The translations under genes and the position numbers were made by a program. From contig NC_079478.1 of assembly GCF_026230105.1 (NCBI RefSeq), positions 16,073,653 through 16,137,652 of the forward strand: a stretch of 64,000 nucleotides of DNA, written 5' to 3'. How positions within the stretch are numbered: position 1 is the stretch's first letter; every line of letters starts with the position of its first letter. Shown one piece after another: positions 20,473 to 32,489 of this stretch. The notes under the pieces are model-generated. The model worked only from the letters and a program-made list of their open reading frames with translations. It did not search any database and was not told the DNA's origin. Origin of the DNA: Diorhabda sublineata (Eukaryota; Arthropoda; Insecta; Coleoptera; Chrysomelidae).

Positions 20473-22748
20473 AGTATAGTTCTTCAAATATCAATTGCAG
20501 AAGACAATTATGCGAGGAATAATCAATATTTCATAGATACTAACGGCACTCATTAAGAAATGAAAAATAATGTTTACTACCCGTATAAAATAAACATTAA
20601 TAAACATCTAACAAACCGCCAGTACACGTGGACTCATCATCTTCACTGTTTACCAATGAAAACATCGATTCGTGAACATAAATGAATTTTTATTGGCCGA
20701 AACTGTCGAAAGGCGTATGTACACAATTTCTTCGAAATATTGCTGCCAGAAACTCGACGATAAAGCAATAGTGTGGCTTGGTGAGTTTGTCAGCATGTGG
20801 TTTTAAACACAAAAGTTTATTTCAGTTATTTATTTTAATTTTTTATATCGACAGGCTGTGCAAAGAACAGTATCATACTCTTCTCAGACCTCCACCTTGC
20901 TATTGCATAATTAACCCTATAGGGTTGATATAGGCAAACGTAAAACCAGAATTACGAAAATGTAATCAGTCTCCAGAACTGAGTACATAGGTTGTAGAAC
21001 TCCTAAAGAAAGTTTTGTTTTTCCAAAAAAAAACGAAGGGGGTACAAATAGGGCTCAGTTAAGGTCTGGTATCCTGTTTAAACCAAACTTCCTTACAGAC
21101 AGGTCTATTTTACTCGCCTATTTCCGTTTTATAATTAAATATTCAGTTGTAGCAAGTTATATAATAATGATTGTTTTGTAAGTTCCAAGTAGGATTACAA
21201 TTTAAAATGATTCAATTGCCTTTTAACGAATACTTTCTAGCAAAAGAAATACATATTTTTGAAAAGTATTTATAGAAATAAATTTATAAAATGAAGTATC
21301 TACGTCTATGATAGATCAAATAAAATTGTCTGCAAGGGTTTTTATAATCTGCAATTGATATTGGAAGAGCTATAACCATTTCAAAGTTCATCAAATTTCT
21401 TAATTACTTTAACATTTTTTTGTGCAAATTATGTAATGTCCTTGTTTTAAAATTTAATGTGACATATTTAAGTCTAACAGAAGATTATAATATCCCCACA
21501 AAAAGTAAAATGATTACAGCACTACCACATGTATAGGGAATTATTCAGTCCTGCTATGTTATTTAGTACTATCTTTAATATGTCTGTTGAAAACAAAATA
21601 AATTCATATTGATTATGAAACAACTATATTATAATAGTTGGCTAGTTAATATCGGGAATATAAACATAGTTGGGTATATTGGTGTTTGGAAATACCTGCT
21701 TCTATTTATAAACAATTAAGTAAGTGAAAAAATATCCAGCAGGTAATTGACAATATGATAAGAAATGTAAACAATTAAAAATCAATCATTTCTAGGTATT
21801 GAATAATAAAAATGATTATTATAATTATTATATTATTGAAGACATTGGTAAAATCCAAAAGTATAAAATTAGTATTTAAACAATATACTGTTTAATATTT
21901 TTTGAATTGATCAAATACGTAAACAATTTCAGTTTTAAGAATACTGGAATTTTGCAAACGTCACAAATACAACAGTACATACATAAAAATATTCATTCCT
22001 ATTTCAATAGTGCCGTATCCCAAAAAAATTCAAAATTAACATTTTGAAATTATGTTTACAGGATTTAATAGTGACACATCTTTAGTACTACCAGATTCTG
22101 CGCAATGCGCCAAGTGTCACAATAACAATGAGTTAAAGTTCTTCCAATATCAATTGCAGATTATAAAAACCCTTGCCGACAATTTTGTTTTATCTACCAT
22201 AGGTGTAGATACCTCATTTTATAAATTTATTATTCTTATCATGATTGCATTACCAGATTGCTGAATACATTCCTTTTCTAAATATTCAAATATATTTAAA
22301 ATGACTTGCTGTGTTAGTATATCTAAATCTTTATTATTAAATTCATACCTGTGTTTATTCTCATTACACTGTGCAATTTCAATGTCTTGATTCGCTCATG
22401 GTCTAAAGAGCGCCATCTTTCTATTTATTTACAGAAATTTGTGAATTTCACCAAAATCCACTGACCACAGACTGGCAGGATTATTTCGAAGAAATCGTGC
22501 ACATACGCCTTCCGACAGCTTTGGCCAATAGAAATGCATTTGTTTATCATTCGATGTTTTCATTGGTAAACAGTGGAAATAATGAGTCCACGTGTACTGA
22601 CGGTTTGTTAGATGTTTACCGAATTTTATACTGGAAGTGAACATTATTTTTTATTTTCTAATTTGGTATAAGTGCCGTGCTTATTTATGAAATATTGATT
22701 GTTCCTCCTATAACTGTCTTCTGCAATTGATATTGGAAGAACTATACT
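20473..22748. mobile_element. 2.3-kb palindromic element with coding-like arms
   Basis: Outer arms 20473-20760 and 22475-22748 are inverted copies starting AGTATAGTTCTTCxAATATC. An inner inverted pair, about 21277-21372 and 22137-22235, repeats part of the same motif (TTCTTCCAATATCAATTGCAG) plus AAATTTATAAAATGAxGTAT. So the whole element is a set of nested palindromes about a central AT-rich region. No target duplication was clear. The outer arms share a reading frame (see 22429-22644). Superfamily unknown. Confidence 0.65.
22429..22644 (-). pseudogene. Unidentified element-encoded protein fragment
   Basis: Open frame of 71 codons in the right arm of the palindromic element, reading KHLTNRQYTWTHYFHCLPMK and FYWPKLSEGVCARFLRNN. 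The left arm (plus strand near 20605-20752) encodes the same peptide, KHLTNRQYTWTHHLHCLPMK then FYWPKLSKGVCTQFLRN, with one frameshift and many synonymous-looking differences. That pattern suggests a coding ancestor. I do not recognise the family. Confidence 0.45.
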
Positions 22749-23599
22749 CGCGACTGTATGCACTATATGCCGTAAGCCATTATGTCATCTCATTTCATCT
22801 AGAGATGTTACAAAAATCAAAGCTGTAGTGCCATAACCTAACCCACATTGATTTTTATAATATAAAGTATCTTCAGACGCAGATCGGTAACAACTTTGGC
22901 ATAGACATAAATGGAATACATGTTTTATCTTCAAATATAACAGTCGTAAAATCGAGAAGGAAGAACCATGCTCTTTTCATGTGGAGATTTACTTAAGTTT
23001 AAACAAAACTTTTGTAGACGAGTTTTAGTTTAAACTTTTTAGGATTTGATATTTTCTTGTTATTTTTTCACATTAAACTGAAATACAAATAAAGTCTAAG
23101 AAAAATTAATATCAACAGTAGTGCCATATCATTCAAATTTTTTTAAAGCTGTCTGTGGATTTTACATTACATTTTACATCACTAATAAGTAAAATGTAAC
23201 GAATTTGTTATGCCTAAGTACCGAATTAGCTAACCCAAAAAAATTCATCTGTTACTTGTAAATACTAAGTTCTGAACAATTTCATAGACTTAACATATTG
23301 TTTGTAATAACATGTACTTAGCAACAATCTCCCAAAAATATTTACAGAAGCCTTGCACTTGCAATCAGTAAATAAACTAATGTTTATTTAATAAATATCT
23401 GGCATTCTAAAAATTTTCATTATCTACTAATTTTATAAACTTTCATGTTTCCTTCAGACTCCAGATCTTATAGTTCTAGTTTGTTCTAATAATTCATCAG
23501 TAATTATCTTTCGTTAAAATTATAGTATGTTATAGAGAAAATATGTGGACAATTCCTTCAAATAAGAGTTAGCTGAGATCAGGTTACAAAGAACTTGAC
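22749..23599. other. AT-rich intergenic DNA
   Basis: Nothing supportable; only short chance frames. Confidence 0.4.
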
Positions 23600-24325
23600 T
23601 TATCCACTTCCTTAACAGTTTATTATCCTCATATTGAGTCGCATCTCCAATATGCCCCTCCCTTCTGGGGTAGGTGTGATGCGACCCAATTTGAGCAAAT
23701 CTTCAAACTACAAAAGAAAGCTGTTAGATATTTACAGAGACTAAACAGCAGGGCTCACTGCAGGGACTTTTTTAAAAGATTAAAACTTCTGACTCTTCTT
23801 TCCTTATTTATCTTTGACTAAGTTTGCCTAATTAGTAAGCACGCTTCTCCAATTTCAGAAAGGTCGTTGCATGGATATCCACTTAGAAATGTGGAGCACG
23901 AGTTTTACCTACCTACTCCATATTCAGAGTTAGTTAAGGGCTCGATATTTTAAAATGTAAAATATGCACTATCACTTGCTAATTGAAATCAAATCTATAT
24001 CATCTTTTCCCGCATTCCGTAATTTTTTGAGGATATATTTAGTGGAAAGTGCCTTCTACTCTGTAAAAGACTTCTATTCTAATAATAATATTTAATTCTG
24101 GGCATGCTGCATACTGATTTAGTTTTGCTATGGACTTATATACTAATTATTACCTATTACTACTACCTATAATTTTGTTATTCATCGGTTTTCTTGTGTA
24201 TAATGAAATTTTACTTTATTTGGTTTATCTTTATTTAGTTATTTTTGTTTGTTTTTTAGTTTTATAAGCTTTTGTCTACAGATTGTAACAATTTTTTGTC
24301 AATAAAGTGTTTCTTTCTCTCTGTT
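23600..24325 (+). pseudogene. CR1-like non-LTR retrotransposon 3' end, copy 1
   Basis: Tail of a reverse transcriptase followed by its 3' UTR. The plus strand reads YYPHIESHLQYAPPFWGRCD, FEQIFKLQKKAVRYLQRLNS, FFKRLKLLTLLSLFIFD, ERSLHGYPLRNVEHEFYLPT and YSELVKGS. This is the usual end of CR1/Jockey-type reverse transcriptases (LQKKAVR followed by LPSLYIFE-like text). A stop follows FIFD. The 3' UTR ends with TTTTTTGTCAATAAAG and TTTCTTTCTCTCT, shared with the inverted copy at 49525-50167. Truncated at the 5' side, as is typical. Confidence 0.85.
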
Positions 24326-24412
24326 TATAAGGTGCGGAAACCATTTCTTCAGGAATTTTTTTCGTTTGAAGAATGAAATAATTGTAATAATTTTTCAGTG
24401 ATTGTAATATTT

Positions 24413-24416
<4 letters not shown>

Positions 24417-24467
<51 letters not shown>
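24417..24467. repeat. (TA)n microsatellite
   Basis: About 25 uninterrupted TA units. Confidence 0.97.
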
Positions 24468-24469
<2 letters not shown>

Positions 24470-27400
24470 TTGTTCAGCGTAATTTTCTCCATAACATACT
24501 AAAATTTTAACAAAATCGGAAGGGTTTAACCTAATCTAGATAATTACCATATATTATTGTTCTAAGATCTTCTTTTACTTATTTACAATTATTAGGATCA
24601 CTGTAAGACTCCTATATCAATGGTTATTTAGAATTTAGACATTTCAAGTCATGTGCCAAAACATTTCGAAAAAGGTCTCAATATTATATCTGTAGAAGAT
24701 ATTTGGCGGAGGCATGCATCAATATAGATGTAGGTGAAAACACATCATTTCCTTTCCAGTCCATTTCCTTTAATTCCCTATATCTTATAATTTGAATCTG
24801 ATTTAATTGAAAGTATTGCTAAAACAGTTAACCAGTCCTGCTTTGTATAGATTTTCAAGTATTTTTAAAAAATTTTTTATCTAGGGAATCTTTTGCAGAA
24901 GCCATACTTACATGCTTAGTCATCATAATTGTAATAGTAATGGAAATATTGGGATAAGTGAAACATTAATTTGTAAATAACAAATAACTAAATTGAACTG
25001 TTTTTAATAACACATTCCTTGTTCAATTATTTATCATTTTTAAGTCACAGGCTATACAAATCCATTATATCCATTCCATTCAATTCATAATTTTTTTGTC
25101 TAGATATTAATTCATTTAATTGGAAGTCACTATTGTTCTGTTTGTTCTATCCATTAAATTTATTGGTGAAGTTTATTTTTAAAAATAAGATTAATAGTGT
25201 ATCCTTCAAAATAAATTTACTGATATACAGCATATGTTTTAAATTGTTATATGTTTATACCAATTTTTATTTTATCATTAGTAGTTATTAATTATGTAAA
25301 CATACTGAGCTTTAAATTCCGAATATATCATTGGCAAATATTGAACATTTTTACTTTACAATATAACAAGTGTTATTTTTCTGTTATTAATATATATATT
25401 CTTTTGACAAATACCTAGTATATTATAAAACTATGCGAAAATATGACAAAAATAAATATCACCATCATCAAAATAATTTAATTGAATATATCTGTAGTTA
25501 AAACTAGATCTTTTTGTTTAATGTTCATTTAAGCACTTAAAATGTGCAATAAAATATTATGAGACAAAAGTCCTTTTTCAAGTGCTGATATATCAGAATA
25601 TTAAAAAAATGTTCATACAGAAGCTAATAAGGTTAAATAAACATTAAATCTACAATAAAAATGTTTAGTTATCTGCAATATTCATATCATTCAAAATGGG
25701 AAGTGTATAGATATAACCTTAAAGTATTGGATAGAGCATGTATTTTAGAATACTTCAAGCATAAAGGTATCCATATACTTCCAAGCTATAATTGAAGTGT
25801 GATACTTACATAAAAAATCTTAATCATCCAAGTGGAAAGTGATATCAAGTAAATGTCATATATCCATGATATAAGTATCTTCCAAACAGATGTCAGTCTC
25901 CAGGATCATTTTTTGCTCGATAACCAATGCTAGATGTCTCAAAAGATGATTCCACATTCTGCATCTTATTGGTGCAAATTCCAATTATCTTGTTCAAATT
26001 TATTGTACAAAATACTTCAATAAATTCATTAATATCACTTGTATGCATAATAGTCGAATGTGATAACATTTAATCGTAAATTCAAATATCAATTTCGCGT
26101 TTATACTAATCGAAGTTTATACAACTTAAGATGAGTCACAGCACCTATTTTTTCCTTAAAATCAACGTCACAGTTCTATAGAAAAAGTTAAAAAAAACTA
26201 ACCTCACTTTGCAGTTTCTCTTTTTTTTAAATACAAAAATTAGATTTACTACCAGTCTTAGAGCTTCTAATAATTAAATTTAACGTAGACATTTTATAAA
26301 TCTTCATTTTACAACTGATTATTAAACAATCACGAGATTTATTAACGATTCTGAATGTTATAGACTGATATTCCCAGACCTGAGTAACCACTTATTAGCA
26401 CCGATTTCGTTCACTGCAAGATGTTTAATTTAAGACGAATTTTAGATCGTCGCATTGAACACTCCGAATTTAAACAATTTGCATGAAAATATTTTAGCAA
26501 ATGATCAAAATTAGATCACACCCTCACAAAACGATTTTGCAACTGCAAGGATTTTTTAAATTCGCGCAAGTTCATCGTAAACGGATATGAGGTAGGGATA
26601 AGAAGAGGTGGAGCAAACCAAGGTATATAGTTAGTTAAGGTGACATCGAATCCCTTACTATATGTCATGGGATTACGTCACTAGCGAGAAATTTTAGAAC
26701 ATATAGTTGATAGAAGATAAGTTTTATGTTTTTAATTGAATACTACCTCATAATAAATGAACAATTACTACGTCACTACTTAATATCATGTATTTGATTT
26801 GTTATTCATAAGTTTATCATAGTAGACCAAAAAAAACATTACACAAGAAATTAAATTTTATTGGGACATAATTAAAAATGTAGAAGGTGATAATTTAATC
26901 ATTAAAATACGTGTATTTTACTTTTTACGTGTTATAAATAGCAAATGAGATTATTTTATATTATATTATAAATAAGTACCATATACCTACGTTTTCTAAT
27001 TCATATATTTAATGAAAAACTGTAGCAAGCAATATTTTCGTGATTATTTCTCAGCAAATATAGTATAATGAAGCTCAAGTATAACTACCAACTTTGGCTT
27101 CTTTCGGAGTGAAACAATATAATGTCAATTGTCATTTAATTCAGAATCTTAAGTTATACGTTTTATCTTCATATATAGTTTGTTCATCAATTGTTATTTA
27201 GAAACAAAGATAAAGGTACAAATTTCATATTTGATTCCATTCATTTTAATTGTATAAACATAAAATCATTGAAAAGCAGCTTCATTACTTTCATCTAGAG
27301 AGAAAGAAGCTAAAATCAATATCCATAATCATTCAGTCTCACATGAAGACCAATGTTTTGTTCTTCAAATGTAAGCAGGTTATATTTCTTCAAATTTACT

Positions 27401-27640
27401 AAAATATACCATGTTTATAGTCACAATGCAGAAGTGACATCAGTTGTAGCAATGTAGCTTGATAATTTAGCGTGTATTCCAGAAATTACGCTAATAATGG
27501 TGTCCATGAATCAAGGCGCTTTGCCTTCATCATAAACTTAGTTTATATTCGTCATACATCGGCGATATATTTGAAACAGCGCTCTGATTATCACGTTGAT
27601 GTTTAATGTTGGGTTAATGAGCTATATGTATTAATATATT
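24470..27640. other. Long AT-rich stretch with no visible gene
   Basis: About 3 kb with no supported frame, repeat or RNA gene. A slightly GC-richer patch near 26380-26640 contains a 21-codon frame (MFNLRRILDRRIEHSEFKQF) that may be chance. Confidence 0.45.
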
Positions 27641-27644
27641 ACAT

Positions 27645-27742
27645 AACGAGTTAGGAAAGTGATACATTTCGCACCAGATACTGTTTTGCACGAACCGCGT
27701 AGTGTAACGTAACGAGTGCGAAATACACTTTCCAACGAGTTG
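27645..27742. repeat. Imperfect palindrome
   Basis: Left arm 27645-27674 contains GGAAAGTGATACATTTCGCAC. Right arm 27716-27742 contains GTGCGAAATACACTTTCCAA, its near-perfect inverse. The loop is about 40 bp. It may be a short MITE or a hairpin. Confidence 0.6.
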
Positions 27743-27825
27743 TGTAAACTATTTTTCCTACAACCACGTAAAAAATTCTTCGAAAATACGTACTTTTTAA
27801 ATAAGAAAGTCAATTAAACAATATC

Positions 27826-27897
27826 ACACATGTGTTGAGAAGTATTTCAACACAGGTGTTGAAAAGTATATAAACACGTGTGCTCAAAAGTTAAAAA
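27826..27897. repeat. 24-bp tandem repeat, three units with E-box-like cores
   Basis: Three units start at 27826, 27850 and 27874: ACACATGTGTTGAGAAGTAT, ACACAGGTGTTGAAAAGTAT and ACACGTGTGCTCAAAAGTTA. The spacing is exactly 24 bp. Units one and three hold the E-box-like palindromes CACATGTG and CACGTG. Function unknown. Confidence 0.75.
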
Positions 27898-27899
27898 AT

Positions 27900-28649
27900 C
27901 GTACAAAATATTTTTTATTTTGTAAAAGTAGAGAAATGAAAAGAATGATTATGAAATATATTTTTTTTAACTTACTTGTAAAATCAAGACAGTCATGAAG
28001 AATGTTTTCCTTCACTATGGAGAATAAATTTTCATTCAACTATTTTATTCATTACCCAGTAATAGTAATAACACTTAATTTTAACGTTTAAATTATCTTC
28101 CAGACACTAGTATGTATTTGAACACAAATCACAAGAAACTTTCAATTTTTATTGTAAACACTAATATAACCTCAAAAAATCATATTGTTTATATCTTCAG
28201 TCTTCTTAAATTTGGCCTTTTGAATTTCGGCGCCCAGCCAGATTAATATTGTATTCGCGTATTCCCTCTATCGTTCGAGACCATATATAACATAAGAAAA
28301 AGAAGCATTTCAATACATGTATGTTCTGTTATTTTTTAGTAAATGTGTGAAATAAGCTACTTTCTTAGGTAAAAATGAGTGTGCACCAATAGTGGTCGGA
28401 TATGCATCCACATGTTTTGTGATTGGTTTCCGAAAAATATGAAAAATGATCAGGTAGATCACCTATGAGCTGATTGCAGATCCTAACTACAACGACATTT
28501 TAGTTAGAGTTTGTGAACATGGCGTTCCGTTTTTGGTGAAAATTTCAAATTTAGTTCAATCTACAAAAATTTCTTATTTTTATTACTTTACCAAAATTGC
28601 AAGCCTTAGTAACCTGTCAATTACTCTACCCATATAAACTAATATAATG
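27900..28649. other. Intergenic DNA, no supported gene
   Basis: AT-rich to 28200, then slightly richer in GC with no readable domain. Confidence 0.35.
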
Positions 28650-28960
28650 TAATAACTTGATGCAAAAATTTTTGGAGTGAGTAGATGTTGTGAAAATAAA
28701 GCTGTAACAAAAAATTCTCGTTTATGAGTTATAGACCTTGAGAGCTACGTAATCAGATCTTATATTTAAGTATATTTTCTTAATTATACAGTCAAACATT
28801 ATGAATTTTTTATGGATGGTTACGTATGTCTATGTTGTGTGCTTATCTGAAGGCCAGGAGCGGCTCATGTCCAATGGTTAACAATCCGTAACTTTAACAG
28901 GGACAACCTGTACAATCTAAAGATAGCAAAAATGAATTTTACAATCCATTATGAAAATAT
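28650..28960 (+). repeat. Partial copy of the 57.1-kb MITE family
   Basis: Shares, in the same orientation, GAGTGAGTAGATG, TTTAAGTATATT, ATCTGAAGGCCAGGxGCxGC and AATCTAAAGATAGCAAAAAT with the element at 57129-57738. The terminal CAGGGTGTTCC is not present, so this copy is truncated. Confidence 0.65.
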
Positions 28961-29143
28961 TCCATCGTCCAAATTTTTTTTTATGTTAGTTAATTTTAAA
29001 AAGAAAAGTTAACCCAAAAACTCTTCGTGTAAAAATTTTCTCACCAATTTAACATGACGTCAATTCATGTCAGTATTGCCTATGGTTGAGGTACTGGTAA
29101 ATTTTTCGGAATACAATCTGAATGTTCAGTCAGTATAAATATA

Positions 29144-31078
29144 CAGTGCTTTTCAGATAAAAGTATCCACCTTTAATAACTTTTGTAATACTGGTATTTA
29201 GAAAAAATCCAAAAACACGTCAATTTATGTTGGAAGGGGCAAGCATTATGGCTTATTTAAACTTACTGGAAAAGCCACCCCCTCACCCCTAGCAGCATCC
29301 CCTTTATTTTTTTAAATTACTTTTCATTTTTTTTGGATACTCCTCTTTGAGCTGATTTCAAAAATGTATAATACTTGTAGGTTAAAGTGGTTAGTTTATG
29401 AGATAAACAATTTTTCTTTTAAGAGCACAAATTTTACTTATTATTTACTTTCACCTTATTTGCCTGTACTAAAATGGGTTGTACAACAGTTCAAACTCTT
29501 TAATCTTTTTAACTGTGCTATTTATTCTACTTAAAAAATCCAAACAACAAAAAACTCTACTTTTTATTAAAGTTTGACATTGTCAACTAGAATTTGTAGT
29601 CACTATTGATAGTGCAATTTGATACATTATTTATTTTGTTTCTCTGAAATGGTTTACTCTTTGCAAGAAAGAATTGAAATTGTAGGTTTATACTACCAAA
29701 ATAATTGTGCAAGAGCTGCTGCTAGAATATTTAACGAATTACATGACGGAAGACATGCAACTCATAAGTATGTAATTCAACTGATGGAGAAATTTACCAC
29801 AACAGGGTCTGTTTGCAATAAAGTGCATAAGCGAGAGGGACTCGTAAATAACGAAGCAATCCAAGTGGCAATTTTAGGGCAAGTCAGCTTAGAGGCTCAA
29901 CAACCCCAATCGTTGTCAACAATAAGTAGAGCGATCGGTGTTTCATCTTCTACAGTTTTCCGAGTTCTACATAAATTCAAGTACCACCCATACAAAGTTA
30001 AGTTGGTGCACGAGTTGAATGAAGATGATTTTGATCGTCGTCTAGAGTTTTGCGAATCAATGACGCAAATTATCAATAACAATCCACAATTGTTAAACAA
30101 TATTTGCTTTTCTGATGAATGCTCATGGTCATTAAATGGCTTAGTAAGTAGGCATAATTGTAGATATTGGGCTGAAAGTGATCCACATATTATGCGTGAA
30201 TTCCATACACAACATCCCCAAAAGTTAAACGTTTGGTGTGGTATCCTAGGTGACCACATTGTCGGACCTTTCTTCATCAACGGAAATTTAAATGGTGAAT
30301 CATATCTTGAGTTACTCAGGGAAGGGGTTGACCCACGTATTACAACAATAATAGAAAATGATGATAACCTTTCCGAAGATTTACTGGTATTTCAACAAGA
30401 CGGAGCTCCCCCACACTATGCTATGCCTGTCCGACAATTTTTAAACGAAACATTCCCCGCTCGTTGGATAGGTAGAAGCGGGCAGATGATGGAGTGGCCA
30501 CCTAGGTCACCGGATTTAACACCCCTAGACTTCTTTTTATGGGGGTATTAAAAAACAAAAGTTTATGCTACCCAACCAGAATCTCTGGATGATTTACGAG
30601 AGAGGATAGAAAATGAATGTCGACAATTAAATACAGCCGTATTAAGTGAATGGTACTCATTTTGAACACTTATTGTAACTTCATAATAAATACCACAGTT
30701 AAAAAGATTAAAGAGTTTGAACTGTTGTACAACCCATTTTAGTACAGGCAAATAAGGTGAAAGTAAATAATAAGTAAAATTTGTGCTCTTAAAAGAAAAA
30801 TTGTTTATCTCATAAACTAACCACTTTAACCTACAAGTATTATACATTTTTGAAATCATCTCAAAGAGGAGTATCCAAATTTTACATAAAAAATATGAAA
30901 AGTAATTTAAAAAAATAAAGGGGATGCTGCTAGGGGTGAGGGGGTGGCTTTTCCAGTAAGTTTAAATAAGCCATAATGCTTGCCCCTTCCAACATAAATT
31001 GACGTGTTTTTGGATTTTTTCTAAATACCAGTATTACAAAAGTTATTAAAGGTGGATACTTTTATGTGAAAAGCACTG
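29144..31078. mobile_element. Tc1/mariner-superfamily transposon, near complete
   Basis: Complete element of 1,935 bp. Both ends begin CAGTGCTTTTCA(G/C)ATAAAA and are flanked by TA (29142-29143 and 31079-31080), the target duplication of this superfamily. The inverted repeats are unusually long: 29144-29526 and 30684-31078, highly similar, with a 12-bp indel. They contain GGTGAGGGGGTGGC on one strand. Between them lies one transposase gene on the plus strand. Complete ends, an almost open gene and similar arms make this the youngest autonomous-type element visible. Confidence 0.93.
29649..30665 (+). pseudogene. Tc1/mariner-type transposase with one premature stop
   Basis: Cut-and-paste transposase. 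The likely start is the ATG at 29649 (MVYSLQERIEIVGLYYQNN); an upstream in-frame ATG at 29619 would add ten residues that match nothing. Counting from 29649: N-terminal helix-turn-helix about 1-70, second one about 85-125 (LSTISRAIGVSSSTVFRVL), catalytic core with FSDECSW (D156), VFQQDGAPPHYA (D251) and WPPRSPDLTPLDFFLWGY (D294). By my count 42 residues lie between the last two acids. A TAA at 30549-30551 interrupts the gene just after FLWGY. The same frame then continues with KVYATQPESLDDLRERIENE to TGA 30663-30665, so this copy is probably inactive by a single lesion, perhaps paired small indels. Confidence 0.92.
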
Positions 31079-31303
31079 TATTTTTGGATAATTCAATCAG
31101 TACTTATGAATAAGTATAAGTCGCAATAGAAGTGTATGAATGTAATTTAGATCACAAACCTATACAATAATTTGATTGATCGAGTTTTAAGTATTAAAAG
31201 TTTTTTCTGAATGTATAAAACACAAATAATGGAACAGTGTAGGCTTATACAGATTATAATAATTGGTTACATCAGTGATAATTATTAAAATTTATCATAT
31301 ACA

Positions 31304-32335
31304 GGGTGATTGATTAATGTGATAAAGTTCAGTGCCTCCTTTATCCTTTGATAAATTAATTTGAAAATTCGAGATTCACATTATAAAATTATGTACAATC
31401 TTACAGGGTGTTCCAGAATGTTGTGTTATATCAAAGTCACATTTTTTTGAATGAAACACCCTATATTTTATTGCATATTTCTAATCAGCTAAACTTCCCC
31501 AATAATATAATATATAGTTGTGATGGGTTCTACGGGGTATTTTAAAAGTTATAACCAATTTTCCATAAAAATCGTACAAGTTCAATACCTTGTACAATGT
31601 AAGAGAAATGTAAGAATGCAGATCTGTGGCGACCAAAGCATTCGAAAAGTTGTGGAAATTCTGGAAAATTTATTCCGTTAATATTCACTGAATTTGAATC
31701 AGGGTGAATCAAAATAATAATATATTCTTTTCTCGGTTTTTTTAAATGAATAACCCTGTATTTTATGAGAGTATCAAGATTCCAACATACTTCCTCTATC
31801 ATTTATATCTAAATTTATTAGTTCTTGATATATTTTGATTTTTCTGTGCAAAACAATGATTATGTACCCATATCTAATTATTTAACAATTAATGGTGAAT
31901 TGGTTATGATGTATTTGTCAAAAATTGACATTTTATCATTGACAATGACATTTTATCATTGCTGTTTGGTAGTGTAGAGGTTGAATAGCAAATACACAGA
32001 AAAAACGAGTATATCACAAATAAATTACAGGAACGTATACTTCAGTATACGTTAACGTCTTGATTATCACAATAGGTGTTCGAAATGACCTTGAAAGCGA
32101 ATGTGAATGCTTGTAAGCGATAATTAAAAGAGTTACTCACATTACGAAGCATTTCTATAGAAACATTCTGAAATTTTTTCCATATTCTCACCATCATGTC
32201 ATTCCTTGTTGATGGAGGTATTTTGGACACTTCATTCTTAATGTGAATACAGAAAAATGAAAATCTAGTGACCTTGGTGGTCATAGTACCGTTTCTTCCG
32301 ATCCATCTCCCAGGAAATAGTTCATTCAGTTTACA
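31304..32335 (-). mobile_element. Broken Tc1/mariner-type element, 3' half
   Basis: The left end has ACAGGGTGATTGATTAATG near 31303 and ACAGGGTGTTCCAGAATG near 31406, with CACCCTATA near 31467 and an inverted ACAGGGTTATTC near 31750. These are terminal and subterminal motifs of the superfamily. The transposase C terminus follows on the minus strand at 32042-32335. The 5' half is missing; an (AT)n tract begins just beyond. Confidence 0.55.
32042..32335 (-). pseudogene. Transposase C-terminal relic
   Basis: The minus strand reads LNELFPGRWIGRNG, the stretch between the second and third catalytic acids, then slips frame (PPRSLDFHFSVF in one frame, KNEVSKIPPSTRNDMM in the other) and closes with FQNVSIEMLRNVSNSFNYRL. 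The arrangement parallels the C terminus of the transposase at 29.6 kb but in a clearly different subfamily. The third acid is preserved only in the shifted frame. Confidence 0.75.
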
Positions 32336-32378
32336 ATTAATTAATTAATAAGCGTGAGCAGGCGCACCGTCATAAGAC

Positions 32379-32441
<63 letters not shown>
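32379..32441. repeat. (AT)n microsatellite
   Basis: About 30 uninterrupted AT units. Confidence 0.97.
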
Positions 32442-32442
<1 letters not shown>

Positions 32443-32489
32443 CCTTTAGTGTCGTAAGAAAATTCTACAATGTTATTAGCAAATCGACA

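Noticed and set aside
30563..30859. Minus-strand frame inside the 29.1-kb element
   Set aside because: Antisense of the transposase C terminus and of the right inverted repeat.
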